Assembly (NCBI RefSeq): GCF_000377505.1
Contig: NZ_KB898186.1
Span: 555,757-619,756 of the forward strand
Source: Paenibacillus massiliensis 2301065 = DSM 16942
GTDB lineage: Bacteria > Bacillota > Bacilli > Paenibacillales > Paenibacillaceae
Length of the DNA stretch: 64,000 nt
Direction: 5' to 3'
Part shown: piece by piece, positions 47,861 to 56,590 of the stretch
How positions within the stretch are numbered: position 1 is the stretch's first letter
Layout: each line of letters starts with the position of its first letter
Translations under genes and position numbers: made by a program
Notes under the pieces: generated by a model
What the model saw: only the letters and a program-made list of their open reading frames with translations
Database searches by the model: none
Told to the model about the DNA's origin: nothing

Positions 47861-47896
47861 ACGAAAAAGGGGTTCCTTATGGAACCCTTTTTTCAA
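47861..47896 (+). terminator. Terminator between the surface protein and the TolC-like gene
   Basis: AAAAAGGGGTTCC pairs with GGAACCCTTTTTT across TTAT. It lies only about 30 nt before the next start codon, so some read-through probably feeds the TolC-like gene. Confidence 0.9.
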
Positions 47897-47922
47897 TAAT
47901 GAAAGACCGGAGGTAACCATAC

Positions 47923-49476
47923 ATGAAACGTTTAGGCTCTGCTTTTTTGTCGACGTTGCTGCTATCTTCTGCAGTAGCAGGAGCTGTATCGGCACAAACG
48001 GCAACGACTCCTATCCGCGTGCTTATTAACGGAGTTGAGCAGTCATTTTCACAGCAACCATTTAAGAGCAATGACTTAACACTTGTTCCGCTTCGCTCTA
48101 TTTTTGAGGGAATCGGCGCTGAAGTTAGATATGATGCTGCTACAGGTAAGATTACTGCAATTAAAGGTACAGATACTTTGAATTTGCAGAAGAACTCAAA
48201 TTTAGCTTACAAAAACGGAGAATCCATTCGACTGGATGTAGCTGCACAGTCCGTTAACGGTTCTACGTTCGTGCCATTACGATTTGTTAGCGAATCGTTA
48301 GGCGCCAAAGTAAATTGGAATGCCGCCAATTCAACGATTGAAATTACGACGGAGTCTACTACAGCTCCTGTAGGCGAAGTAGGAACTACACCTAGTTCTG
48401 ATAACCTTCCAACACCTACTACGCAAGCTACTTATGAGACCAATACGGAGCCTTTGAAGCTTGAAGATGCTGTAGCAATGGCTATTAAGAGTAGTAATAA
48501 GCTGAAGACTCAAGAAGCCGCATTACAACAGCAAAGTAACAAGCTAGATGATGCTGCGGACGGTATTGATTTCATACCTCAACCACAGGGCGGCGCTGTA
48601 AGTGAGCAGGTGAATGCTGGATACAATGCCTATTCACAGATGCAAATTGCCTACTCCAGTGCTCAGAAAAATCTAGAGATCGCTAAAGACGCTTTGAACT
48701 ACCAAGTCAAGAGTGCTTATAATGACATTATCAGCAAATTGGAAGCAAAGCGTTTGGCTGACTTGAATCTTGAAGATGCACAAAGAAGTCTGCGCATTGT
48801 ACAAGTTAAGCGCTCCAATGATATGGCTAGTGACTTTGATGTCACGCAGGCAACCTCTAAGGTACAACAACAAGAAGCCGCTCAAGAAGTGGCTCAAAAA
48901 ACGTTGGATACTTCATTCCGTGAGTTGAATTCTTTAATTGGCTATAAGCCTGATCAAAGATATGCAATCGTAGACATTCCTGAGTTCAGTGTGTTCGAGA
49001 GTGATCTTGAAGCCAAAGTTAGCCAGGTCGTGACGGGAAGTCCAGCTGTGTGGCTTGCTGAGCGAGGCGTAGAATCGGCTAATTTGAGCTTTGACTACTT
49101 CGTATTCACAGGCTCGACTGCAAATTCGTATGACAACACCAAGATTGACATTGAAAAGGCCAAAATTACTTCTGCTGATACCAAAAAGCAACTTGAAGAT
49201 GGTGTGAGAAGTATGTACAACAAGATCAAAGAGCTGGAGACACAATATGCTCAACTGCAAAGCGGTAAAGTAACCGCAGAGAACGCATTGAATGTCGTGA
49301 AGAAGCGTTATGATCTTGGCATGGCTACCGAATATGAAGTGTTCCAGGCACAGCTGCAACTGGAGTCGCTAAAGAACCAAGAAGTGTCCATTGTTATCGG
49401 ACTGGACAACCTCAAGCTGGCCTATGAGAAACCATGGGCAGCATCCGGTGGTGCTTCTGCATCTGCCTCAGGTTAA
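47923..49476 (+). CDS. Stalk-domain / TolC-family fusion protein
   Basis: ATG 47923 follows CCGGAGGTAA. The 517-residue protein has a signal peptide to about residue 26 (LSTLLLSSAVAGAVSAQT). A copper-amine-oxidase-N-like stalk domain (about 30-145) carries TLVPLRSIFEGIGAEVRYD and TFVPLRFVSESLGAKVNW. A TSP-rich linker leads to an outer-membrane-efflux (TolC) module (about 175-500). It has two helical halves: LKLEDAVAMAIKSSNKLKTQ...SDFDVTQATSK, then KKRYDLGMATEYEVFQAQLQ. At the two points where TolC inserts its barrel strands there are only short loops (GIDFIPQPQGG; FVFTGSTANSYDN). So it looks like a TolC without a barrel, in a monoderm. Partner RND and adaptor genes lie 3-7 kb upstream on the same strand. 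Confidence 0.88.
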   Translation: MKRLGSAFLSTLLLSSAVAGAVSAQTATTPIRVLINGVEQSFSQQPFKSNDLTLVPLRSIFEGIGAEVRYDAATGKITAIKGTDTLNLQKNSNLAYKNGESIRLDVAAQSVNGSTFVPLRFVSESLGAKVNWNAANSTIEITTESTTAPVGEVGTTPSSDNLPTPTTQATYETNTEPLKLEDAVAMAIKSSNKLKTQEAALQQQSNKLDDAADGIDFIPQPQGGAVSEQVNAGYNAYSQMQIAYSSAQKNLEIAKDALNYQVKSAYNDIISKLEAKRLADLNLEDAQRSLRIVQVKRSNDMASDFDVTQATSKVQQQEAAQEVAQKTLDTSFRELNSLIGYKPDQRYAIVDIPEFSVFESDLEAKVSQVVTGSPAVWLAERGVESANLSFDYFVFTGSTANSYDNTKIDIEKAKITSADTKKQLEDGVRSMYNKIKELETQYAQLQSGKVTAENALNVVKKRYDLGMATEYEVFQAQLQLESLKNQEVSIVIGLDNLKLAYEKPWAASGGASASASG

Positions 49477-49528
49477 GGTGTTTTCTTACGCAGGAATGGT
49501 ATGAAAAGTAATAAAAGTACTCGCTATC

Positions 49529-49556
49529 ATCCCCTCATGTAGGGGATTTTTTCTTG
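49529..49556 (+). terminator. Terminator after the TolC-like gene
   Basis: ATCCCCT (49529-49535) pairs with AGGGGAT (49541-49547), followed by TTTTTTC. Confidence 0.88.
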
Positions 49557-49687
49557 TCCAAACCGTGGATTGCCTTTATAGTTAGGTTAATTAGAGAATA
49601 TCCCTCCCTGCATAGATTTGTAGTTAAAAGGGCTGACAGAGGGACACATCACTGTAATACACATAGCTAGGCAGTAAGGAGGACTTT

Positions 49688-50257
49688 ATGAAATCGACTT
49701 ATAAAATTACATTAGCGGCGTTCCTGATCGGTGGAGGCATTGTAGCAGGCACCGTCATGAATAGCTCCGTAGATGGAGCCTCCAGCGGAGGCCAACCTGG
49801 AACTGCAGATGATCCAGTGGTTACGAAGAGCTATGTAGATCAGCAGATCGCCAATGCACTGAAAGATGGCAGCTCAGCCGGATCGTCTAGCGCACCAGCA
49901 ACTACGACACCAACACCAGCACAGACCGGCAGCTCTAATAGTGCAGCTTCAGGCGGAGCATCCAATGGTAATACATCCTCAGGGGAAGCCATTAAAGTAG
50001 TAGAGTTGACGCCAGGTAAAAAGCTGCTTGCAAAGGCTGGTGCAGAATTCATCGTGAGAAACGGCCGTGCAGTCGTATATAGTATGGATTCCAGTGGCGC
50101 AATCGATATTACAGATGGCAAGGAGATTTTTCACAATCAGGCAATTATGAATAATCATCTTATATCCTTCCCAAGAGATGACCGTGGTATTCAAGTCAAA
50201 GAAGGCGAGACCAATGGTATTGTCGTAATGGTAAGAGGCGGATACAGTGTACAGTAA
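49688..50257 (+). CDS. Small secreted protein of unknown function
   Basis: ATG 49688 follows AGTAAGGAGGAC. The 189-residue protein has a signal-like hydrophobic N-terminus (ITLAAFLIGGGIVAGTVM). A short helix follows (VTKSYVDQQIANALKD), then a Ser/Ala/Thr/Gly linker (about 60-100), and a C-terminal domain of about 90 residues: ELTPGKKLLAKAGAEFIVRN, DITDGKEIFHNQAIMNNHLI, FPRDDRGIQV and VMVRGGYSVQ. The C-terminal domain looks conserved and folded, but I cannot name a family. It lies between the TolC-like gene and a spore-protein gene. Confidence 0.75.
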   Translation: MKSTYKITLAAFLIGGGIVAGTVMNSSVDGASSGGQPGTADDPVVTKSYVDQQIANALKDGSSAGSSSAPATTTPTPAQTGSSNSAASGGASNGNTSSGEAIKVVELTPGKKLLAKAGAEFIVRNGRAVVYSMDSSGAIDITDGKEIFHNQAIMNNHLISFPRDDRGIQVKEGETNGIVVMVRGGYSVQ

Positions 50258-50361
50258 GAGTCACATTAATGTTTTAGCCATCTTAACCAATAAGTTCTTT
50301 GTCTGAATCCTGTTTGTTATCGGCACAATAACTTCATCAACTACATGATGGAGGTGAGTAT

Positions 50362-50640
50362 ATGGCAGGGGGACGCAGAAGACAAGTAGTACCTGCAAGT
50401 CGGCAAATGCTTAATGAACTCAAATATGAAATTGCCGCCGAATTTGGATATCCAGTAGTAGGAGCAAATGTTGGTGGGATGGATACTGAGTTCGCATCGG
50501 AGCTCGGATCTGAACAAGGCAGCCAAGGTGGATATATCCCATGGGGACAATTAACCTCTCGTGAGAATGGCTCCATTGGTGGCGAGATCACCAAGCGTCT
50601 GGTTAGCAATGCTGAGAAGGAGCTTTACAAGCTTAATTGA
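50362..50640 (+). CDS. Alpha/beta-type small acid-soluble spore protein
   Basis: ATG 50362 follows GATGGAGGTGAG. The 92-residue protein contains MLNELKYEIAAEFG and NGSIGGEITKRLVSNAEKEL, the two conserved blocks of alpha/beta SASPs that coat and protect spore DNA. The Glu-Phe/Ala stretch near the middle (MDTEFASELGSE) resembles the GPR protease cleavage region. It is longer than the usual 60-72 residues, with a Gly/Gln/Ser-rich middle insert (LGSEQGSQGGYIPWGQ). A sigma-G promoter is expected upstream but not clearly seen. Confidence 0.9.
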   Translation: MAGGRRRQVVPASRQMLNELKYEIAAEFGYPVVGANVGGMDTEFASELGSEQGSQGGYIPWGQLTSRENGSIGGEITKRLVSNAEKELYKLN

Positions 50641-50685
50641 AAATACATTATCTATAATTAAAAGTACATGAATGGTCCAAATCAC

Positions 50686-50952
50686 CTATCTCTTCTTAAG
50701 AATATCCAGATATTCATTAAAGGATTCATTCACCTCGTATAAATTGACACCTTGTACCAAATAAGCTAATATGAAATTTGAGGCTTGTACGCAACCTTTT
50801 CCGACAGGAAAAGGTTCATTTTTTGTAGGCGTGTATAAGTTGTAAATTTTGCTCATTATGTTACGATAGGCAAGAACCATGACATGCTTAGGAGCATTGT
50901 ATAAGAAGACCATTGCCTTATGCATTTTATTACCAAGCTTGAGCATATACAC
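50686..50952 (-). CDS. Possible small protein of unknown function
   Basis: On the minus strand an 88-codon frame reads as credible protein: YNAPKHVMVLAYRNIMSKIY, then YTPTKNEPFPVGKGCVQASN and FNEYLDILKKR, with no low complexity. No strong ribosome site precedes any of the three early Met codons, so start and even reality are uncertain. It lies alone in an AT-rich gap between the SASP gene and metK and would be transcribed against both. I do not recognise a family. Confidence 0.45.
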   Translation of the reverse strand: MYMLKLGNKMHKAMVFLYNAPKHVMVLAYRNIMSKIYNLYTPTKNEPFPVGKGCVQASNFILAYLVQGVNLYEVNESFNEYLDILKKR

Positions 50953-51059
50953 ATACGCATTGTGATAACGATTATATTTTGTATTTGAAAATAAGCGTTA
51001 TCGAACATATGAAGCTGTGTGATGTTGATATTAATTATTTCTTGTAGGAGGTTGACTTA

Positions 51060-52262
51060 ATGTCTGTAAAAGGCCGTCATTTGTTTACGTCCGAGTCCGT
51101 AACAGAAGGACATCCGGACAAAATCTGTGATCAGATCTCAGACGCTGTACTTGATGCATTTTTGACCAATGACCCGAATGCTCGTGTGGCCTGTGAAGTA
51201 TCCGTAGCAACTGGACTTGTATTGGTTATTGGTGAGATCAGTACCAAATCTGAATATGTGGACATTCCGTCCATTGTACGTAATACTATCAAGGATATTG
51301 GATATACTCGGGCCAAATACGGCTTCGATTACAATACATGTGCCGTGTTAACGTCTTTGAATGAACAATCCCCTGACATCGCTCAGGGAGTTAACGCTGC
51401 TCTGGAACACCGCGATCCTGCAGAAGTGGCTCAAGAAACAGCAAACATCGGTGCTGGAGACCAAGGGCTCATGTTTGGCTTTGCGACGAACGAGACTCCA
51501 GAACTTATGCCATTGCCTATTGCTATGTCCCACCGGATTGCCCGTCGTTTGTCCGAAGTTCGTAAGGACGGTACGCTTAATTATCTCCGTCCTGATGGCA
51601 AGACACAAGTGACAGTGGAATATGTAGATGGCAAGCCAGTGCGTATTGATACGATTGTAGTATCTACCCAACATGCTGAGGAAATTACGCTGGAGCAAAT
51701 TCAACAGGATATCAAAGAAAAGGTCATTCTGCCTGTAGTGCCTGCTGAACTGCTAGATGGAGAGACAAAATACTACATTAACCCAACAGGACGCTTCGTT
51801 ATCGGCGGACCACAAGGCGATGCTGGCTTAACTGGGCGTAAAATTATCGTGGATACTTATGGTGGTTATGCACGTCATGGCGGCGGTGCTTTCTCAGGTA
51901 AAGACCCAACGAAGGTAGACCGCTCTGCAGCTTATGCAGCGCGATATGTTGCCAAGAACCTGGTTGCTGCTGGATTGGCCGACAAGGTCGAAATTCAATT
52001 GGCTTATGCCATTGGAGTGGCCACACCGGTCTCCATTAACGTGGATACTTACGGAACAGGTAAAATTAGTGAGGAAAAGCTCGTTGAGCTTGTTCGCAAT
52101 AACTTTGACCTTCGCCCAGCTGGCATCATTCGCATGCTGGATCTGAGACGTCCAATCTATAAACAAACTGCTGCATATGGTCACTTTGGCCGGACAGATC
52201 TGGATGTTCCATGGGAGCGCGTAGATAAAGCGGAGCTCCTGAAGTCGCAAGCTGGTCTGTAA
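51060..52262 (+). CDS. metK: S-adenosylmethionine synthetase
   Basis: MetK makes SAM from methionine and ATP. The 400-residue protein has typical motifs: [20 protein letters not shown] at the N-terminus, [12 protein letters not shown] (ATP-binding hexapeptide region) near residue 130, and [19 protein letters not shown] near residue 277, the P-loop-like nonapeptide. ATG 51060 follows TAGGAGG. No S-box riboswitch is visible in the about 100 nt upstream, only an inverted repeat GATAACG/CGTTATC at 50964-50970 and 50996-51002. Confidence 0.97.
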   Translation: MSVKGRHLFTSESVTEGHPDKICDQISDAVLDAFLTNDPNARVACEVSVATGLVLVIGEISTKSEYVDIPSIVRNTIKDIGYTRAKYGFDYNTCAVLTSLNEQSPDIAQGVNAALEHRDPAEVAQETANIGAGDQGLMFGFATNETPELMPLPIAMSHRIARRLSEVRKDGTLNYLRPDGKTQVTVEYVDGKPVRIDTIVVSTQHAEEITLEQIQQDIKEKVILPVVPAELLDGETKYYINPTGRFVIGGPQGDAGLTGRKIIVDTYGGYARHGGGAFSGKDPTKVDRSAAYAARYVAKNLVAAGLADKVEIQLAYAIGVATPVSINVDTYGTGKISEEKLVELVRNNFDLRPAGIIRMLDLRRPIYKQTAAYGHFGRTDLDVPWERVDKAELLKSQAGL

Positions 52263-52307
52263 CACCATATCTATAAGTAGCATAGAGCTATATTATATGA
52301 AATGAAA

Positions 52308-52358
52308 AAGGGACACCCTTTCGTCAAATCAATTGATGAAGAGGGTGTCCCTTATTCT
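52308..52358. terminator. Bidirectional terminator between metK and the TetR gene
   Basis: AAGGGACACCCT pairs perfectly with AGGGTGTCCCTT around a 19-nt loop that itself contains CAATTG. A/T-rich flanks on both sides suit it to end both metK and the convergent minus-strand operon. Confidence 0.88.
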
Positions 52359-52487
52359 ATTGAAATGGGTACAAGCTGATAGGGTCGAGTGTTACCTTGA
52401 TCTGAACCCTTGATCTGAACTTTCTTGATTTGACCTTTTAACATCTCTAGTTCAAGCTATATTGAATAGAAATTGCTAATGGATCTG

Positions 52488-53378
52488 TTAAGGCTGCTCT
52501 GGTAACAAGAGATCGCGTAGCCGGGAACAGTATTTCACCAGCTTTTCATAGTTCTCCAGGTATGCAATTAAGGCCTTTAACAAGGGTGAAGAAGGGGATT
52601 CAGCACGGGTTTCCTTTTTAATCTGCTCCAAAATCTCTGCATAATCATCCTTTTCGGCTGGTGACAATCGACTCTGGCGAATCTCGTCAGCAAGCTGATC
52701 GAAGATCGCGGCGATTTCACGACCATCATGCAAGGGATTGTCCGCTCCCGGGGTTTCATACCAGCCCTTGTTTCCCCATAGTGTGTAGGGCTCAATATGA
52801 CCTGTTTTCATGCCTTCTATTAAGATCTCCAGCACATAAAATGCAAACAAGGCCAATCGTTCACTTGTCTGATCATCCATCAGATCGCCAAAAAATCGAA
52901 TGGATTCAAACACGAGACTCATCAGAATGAAACTGATGTCCCACACGTTATCTTTAAGTTCAGAGCCGAATACTTCTAACAAATTAATATGCAGCCACTC
53001 CAGCAGATTCTTATGCAATCTCTGGGTTGCCTCGTCCATAGCGCATCCGTCAGCCATGGAGAATGGATCAATGTGAACCATTAAATGAACTTTGTTGGCT
53101 ATGATTTGATCGAGGTACAGCTTCACTATCCGAAACAATTTCTCTCGTGCATCTAAGTTATTTTGACTATGAATAGCTCTGATACCATGTTTAACTTCTG
53201 TGGCGAATTGGTCCAGAATAACGAGCGGTAACTCATGCTTTCCTTGGAAATATTTATAGAAGGAGGCTTTGGCCATCCCGCTCTCTCTGGCGATCTCCTC
53301 CACTGACGCGGCTGCAAATCCCTTTTTGGAAAATAAAGAAATCGCTGCTTGGATGATATCTTCTCTTTTACTATCCAA
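52488..53378 (-). CDS. TetR/AcrR-family regulator, long form
   Basis: The start is TTG at 53378 behind AGGAGGT. The N-terminal DNA-binding domain reads IIQAAISLFSKKGFAAASVE, then EEIARESGMAKASFYKYFQG with the recognition helix. The C-terminal ligand/dimer domain follows. At 296 residues it is about 90 longer than a typical TetR protein; the extra part is an acidic, helical tail (about 220-296). It is the third gene of a minus-strand operon with an RND adaptor and pump, so it most likely represses that operon. A perfect palindrome overlaps the operon promoter (58084-58101). Confidence 0.9.
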   Translation of the reverse strand: MDSKREDIIQAAISLFSKKGFAAASVEEIARESGMAKASFYKYFQGKHELPLVILDQFATEVKHGIRAIHSQNNLDAREKLFRIVKLYLDQIIANKVHLMVHIDPFSMADGCAMDEATQRLHKNLLEWLHINLLEVFGSELKDNVWDISFILMSLVFESIRFFGDLMDDQTSERLALFAFYVLEILIEGMKTGHIEPYTLWGNKGWYETPGADNPLHDGREIAAIFDQLADEIRQSRLSPAEKDDYAEILEQIKKETRAESPSSPLLKALIAYLENYEKLVKYCSRLRDLLLPEQP

Positions 53379-53411
53379 TGCGGTACCTCCTGTAGATTAG
53401 TGATCTGACAT

Positions 53412-53447
53412 ATAGACCTGACCCAAGCTCACGTTCTTGTGGTCTAT
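53412..53447. other. Inverted repeat between the RND pump and TetR genes
   Basis: ATAGACC (53412-53418) and GGTCTAT (53441-53447) are perfect inverted repeats separated by 22 nt, in the 110-nt gap before the TetR gene. It may be an mRNA hairpin or a second operator. Confidence 0.4.
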
Positions 53448-53488
53448 TGCACTGATCCTACCGCATTAGTTCTGCTGCACCAACCTTA

Positions 53489-56400
53489 CTACGCTTGGTC
53501 AGATGCCTTGAGCTTGCGTGAGACCTTCCACCGTTGCTTCAGACGGGCTACGATCAGGTACAGGGAAGGAACTACGAATAGGGTCAGCACTGTAGAGAAT
53601 AACAGGCCGAACATGACTGTATAGGCCAATGGGCGGAAGAGCAAGCTTCCCAGCCAGGCAATAGGCATCATTCCGACAATAGCCGTCAATGACGTTAGCA
53701 GAATAGGACGGAAGCGAGCTGCTGCCGAGGCGATGACGGCCTGCTCCAGTGGAGTGCCTCGATGAAGCTCTTCCTCAATAAACTCAATCATAACAATACC
53801 GTTACGAACGACCATTCCAGCCAGTGTAATTACGCCCATAATGCTCATGAAGCCGATTGGCATGCCAGTAATGGCCAAGCCAATAATTCCTCCAGCTGCT
53901 GCCAGATATACAGTCGTCATAATGATGAGTGGCACGGACAATGAATTGAACTGCATAGTAATCAGAATGATGATTAAGAATAGGACGATAATAGACAGCG
54001 TTCCCAGATCGGCAAATATTTCATTTTGCGTCGAGGTCTCTCCACCGAGCTGCCACTTATAGCCGTCAGGGAAGGAGATAGCTGCCAACTTCTGGTTCAC
54101 ATCGTTGGAAACCTCCGTGGCTGTACGACCCGTTAAATCTGCTTCAACCGTAATCGTTCTTTCCATATTATAGTGTTTGATCTGCTGGGTAGCAAACGCT
54201 GGCTTGGCTTCGGCAAGCTGAGCTAATGGAATAGGGGTGCCTGCCGCGTTGTGAACAGTCAATTGCTGAAATAGTACGTTCGGGTCAGCTTGGGGCTGTA
54301 TCAAATACAGCTTGATGTCAATCAGCTCGCTGCCCTTATCCAGTTTGCTGACAGGTAGACCTTCATTTAATAGCATCATGGTGCTGGTAAGGTCCTTGTA
54401 GCTTACCATGTACTTATCCATGGCTTGCTCATTCACTTCGAATTCCAGCGCATGGCGGTCCTCCCCGGTATCATCTACGATATTTATCGTTCCGGGTATG
54501 GTAGCTATTGCTTCCTTGACCTGTTGAGCCAACTGCTGCAACTGCTGCATATCACTTCCGGATACTCTCACAGCGATCGGCTTGCCGACAGGCAGACCCA
54601 GTCGAGGCACGTAGGTGCTGACTCGAATGTCTGGATATTTGTCTTGAAGCTGATCCCGCCAGGCTTGAGGAGTTGTCTTCAGGTCAAACGAATCCTCATT
54701 TCCCAAAACGGCTATCTGAGCATATACATTACCATCGTTAATATTGCCGCCTCCTGTAAGGTCACTGTAGGCAATAGGCGCATTTCCGCCAGCGGTAAAG
54801 GTTACCTTACTCGCCTCTGGCTGCTCCTGCACCCACTCAGCTGCTTCCTTCACAATGCGATGTGTCTCCGATAATGAGGTGCCGACTGGCATGGTCAGAT
54901 TAATCGCCATATGTGGGTCCTCTGACTCCGGGAACAGCTCTATTGGTGTGAATAGAACCAATCCATAGGCAGCTGTACCCACTAATAAGCCCGCTAGGCC
55001 AGTCAACAGGGGACGCTGGACAACCTTCGGCATCAATTTCCCGGAGTACAGTTGATTCAGCGCTTGAATTTGTCTGCCGAGCAGACCTGCCGGCTTAGGC
55101 TTTCCATTCAGTTCGACACGCTTCCGGCGCTTCTCATACCATTCCCGGAAGATCGGGATAATGGTAAAGGACATGAGCATGGATGCCAGCATTGCGAGTG
55201 AAATGACGATAGGAATGGGCTTAATGAAAGCACCGACGTCTCCCTTCAGGAAGAGTAATGGGGCAAAGGCAGATATGGTTGCCAGTGTAGCAGTCAGAAT
55301 GGATACGGATACTTCCTTGGTACCATTAAGCGCTGCCTCCTTGGGGCTTTCCCCAAGCTCCGTCAATCGTCGCTCGATATTGTCATTGACAACAACCGCA
55401 TCGTCTACCAGAATGCCCAGAACAATAATCAGTCCTACGACCGAAATTTGATTCAAGGTGACACCGAGCATCGGAACAAAAATCATGGCAATCGCAATCG
55501 AGATCGGAATCGCCATGGCGACGAAGGAGGAGGTCAGCAGATGAAGCCCCATTGTACAAATGAGGACGACTGCCGCAATGGCAATGATAGTCTCCTTGGT
55601 GAGATCGGCAAAAATGTCCGCTACCTTATCTCGCTGCGCGAATACGGTCTCAAAGGTTATATTTTCAGGCAGAGAGGAGGTCAGTTCATTAAGCTTGTGC
55701 TCTACTCGCTCATTCATGGATGGAATGTCTGTGCCGTTCTTGGCATGAATCTGTACCGTAATGGCAGCCTTACCATCCACGTAGGATAATTGCTCATCTT
55801 TATCAAAGGACAGGGTAGAGTTCCCTATATCCCGCAAATATACAGGTGACCCACTCTCGGAGCGAGCAATCTGAACAGCATTTAGTCTTTCCGGGTCTGT
55901 CGTGTCGCGGATTACTACCTGATAGTTGCGCTGATCATAGTCAAGATTGCCTGTGGGCACTCGGTCCATATGGCCCTGGATGGCCTGCATTACCTGCGCC
56001 CAAGAGAGCTGGTACTGAGCCAGCTTCTGCGTGTCTATCTCAATACGTACTTCCTGGTCGGGAATGCCAGAGATCGTCACCTTGGATACTCCTTCTACAG
56101 TACGAAGCTGGTCCTCCCAAATAAGCATGGTATCCTTCATGGTCAACAGTGCTTCTCTGGACTCGCTAGTCAGGGCGTAGGACCCGATGAAGGCCTGAGT
56201 TAATTGATCATCAATTTCGGGTACCTCTGCATCTGATGGTAGGTCAGCGCTGGCATCCTGTACCTTTTTGCGCATCTCATCCCAGACCTCTGCAGGAACG
56301 GCATCCTTTTGTGATTCGACAATAATACTGGAGTATCCATTCCCGGAGGTAGAGCGGATTGTCTTGACATCCGCGACCTCCTTGATCTTCTTCTCAAGTA

Positions 56401-56590
56401 CCTTGGTCACGCTCTGCTCCACCTTCTGCGGAGATGCCCCCGGATAAATGGTAGTAACGAGGGCCTGTTGGACGGTAACATCCGGCATTTCCTGCTTGGG
56501 TAGACTTGCAAAGCTGATAAAACCAACAAGGGTAGCTATGGCGAAGAATAGCAGGGTGATTTTTCGTTTCTTTACAAAGTATTCAATCAT
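53489..56590 (-). CDS. RND-family efflux pump, second copy
   Basis: The 1033-residue protein has the full RND layout. It begins MIEYFVKKRKITLLFFAIAT. The helix-4 proton-relay Asp pair is intact (GILVDDAVVVNDNIERRL), unlike the other RND pump in this window. Helix 10 reads AGMVVRNGIVMIEFIEEEL. It starts 4 nt inside the end of the adaptor gene (ATGA overlap), so the two are made together. Substrate unknown; the TetR partner suggests inducible export of a toxic or signalling compound. Confidence 0.93.
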   Translation of the reverse strand: MIEYFVKKRKITLLFFAIATLVGFISFASLPKQEMPDVTVQQALVTTIYPGASPQKVEQSVTKVLEKKIKEVADVKTIRSTSGNGYSSIIVESQKDAVPAEVWDEMRKKVQDASADLPSDAEVPEIDDQLTQAFIGSYALTSESREALLTMKDTMLIWEDQLRTVEGVSKVTISGIPDQEVRIEIDTQKLAQYQLSWAQVMQAIQGHMDRVPTGNLDYDQRNYQVVIRDTTDPERLNAVQIARSESGSPVYLRDIGNSTLSFDKDEQLSYVDGKAAITVQIHAKNGTDIPSMNERVEHKLNELTSSLPENITFETVFAQRDKVADIFADLTKETIIAIAAVVLICTMGLHLLTSSFVAMAIPISIAIAMIFVPMLGVTLNQISVVGLIIVLGILVDDAVVVNDNIERRLTELGESPKEAALNGTKEVSVSILTATLATISAFAPLLFLKGDVGAFIKPIPIVISLAMLASMLMSFTIIPIFREWYEKRRKRVELNGKPKPAGLLGRQIQALNQLYSGKLMPKVVQRPLLTGLAGLLVGTAAYGLVLFTPIELFPESEDPHMAINLTMPVGTSLSETHRIVKEAAEWVQEQPEASKVTFTAGGNAPIAYSDLTGGGNINDGNVYAQIAVLGNEDSFDLKTTPQAWRDQLQDKYPDIRVSTYVPRLGLPVGKPIAVRVSGSDMQQLQQLAQQVKEAIATIPGTINIVDDTGEDRHALEFEVNEQAMDKYMVSYKDLTSTMMLLNEGLPVSKLDKGSELIDIKLYLIQPQADPNVLFQQLTVHNAAGTPIPLAQLAEAKPAFATQQIKHYNMERTITVEADLTGRTATEVSNDVNQKLAAISFPDGYKWQLGGETSTQNEIFADLGTLSIIVLFLIIILITMQFNSLSVPLIIMTTVYLAAAGGIIGLAITGMPIGFMSIMGVITLAGMVVRNGIVMIEFIEEELHRGTPLEQAVIASAAARFRPILLTSLTAIVGMMPIAWLGSLLFRPLAYTVMFGLLFSTVLTLFVVPSLYLIVARLKQRWKVSRKLKASDQA

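Noticed and set aside
50281..50340. Sigma-G promoter of the SASP gene
   Set aside because: GAATC and CACAATA are present but only 14 nt apart, against 17-18 expected; the match is too weak to list.
50953..51059. S-box (SAM) riboswitch upstream of metK
   Set aside because: The interval is only about 107 nt, has no terminator and lacks the S-box core; only a simple inverted repeat is visible.
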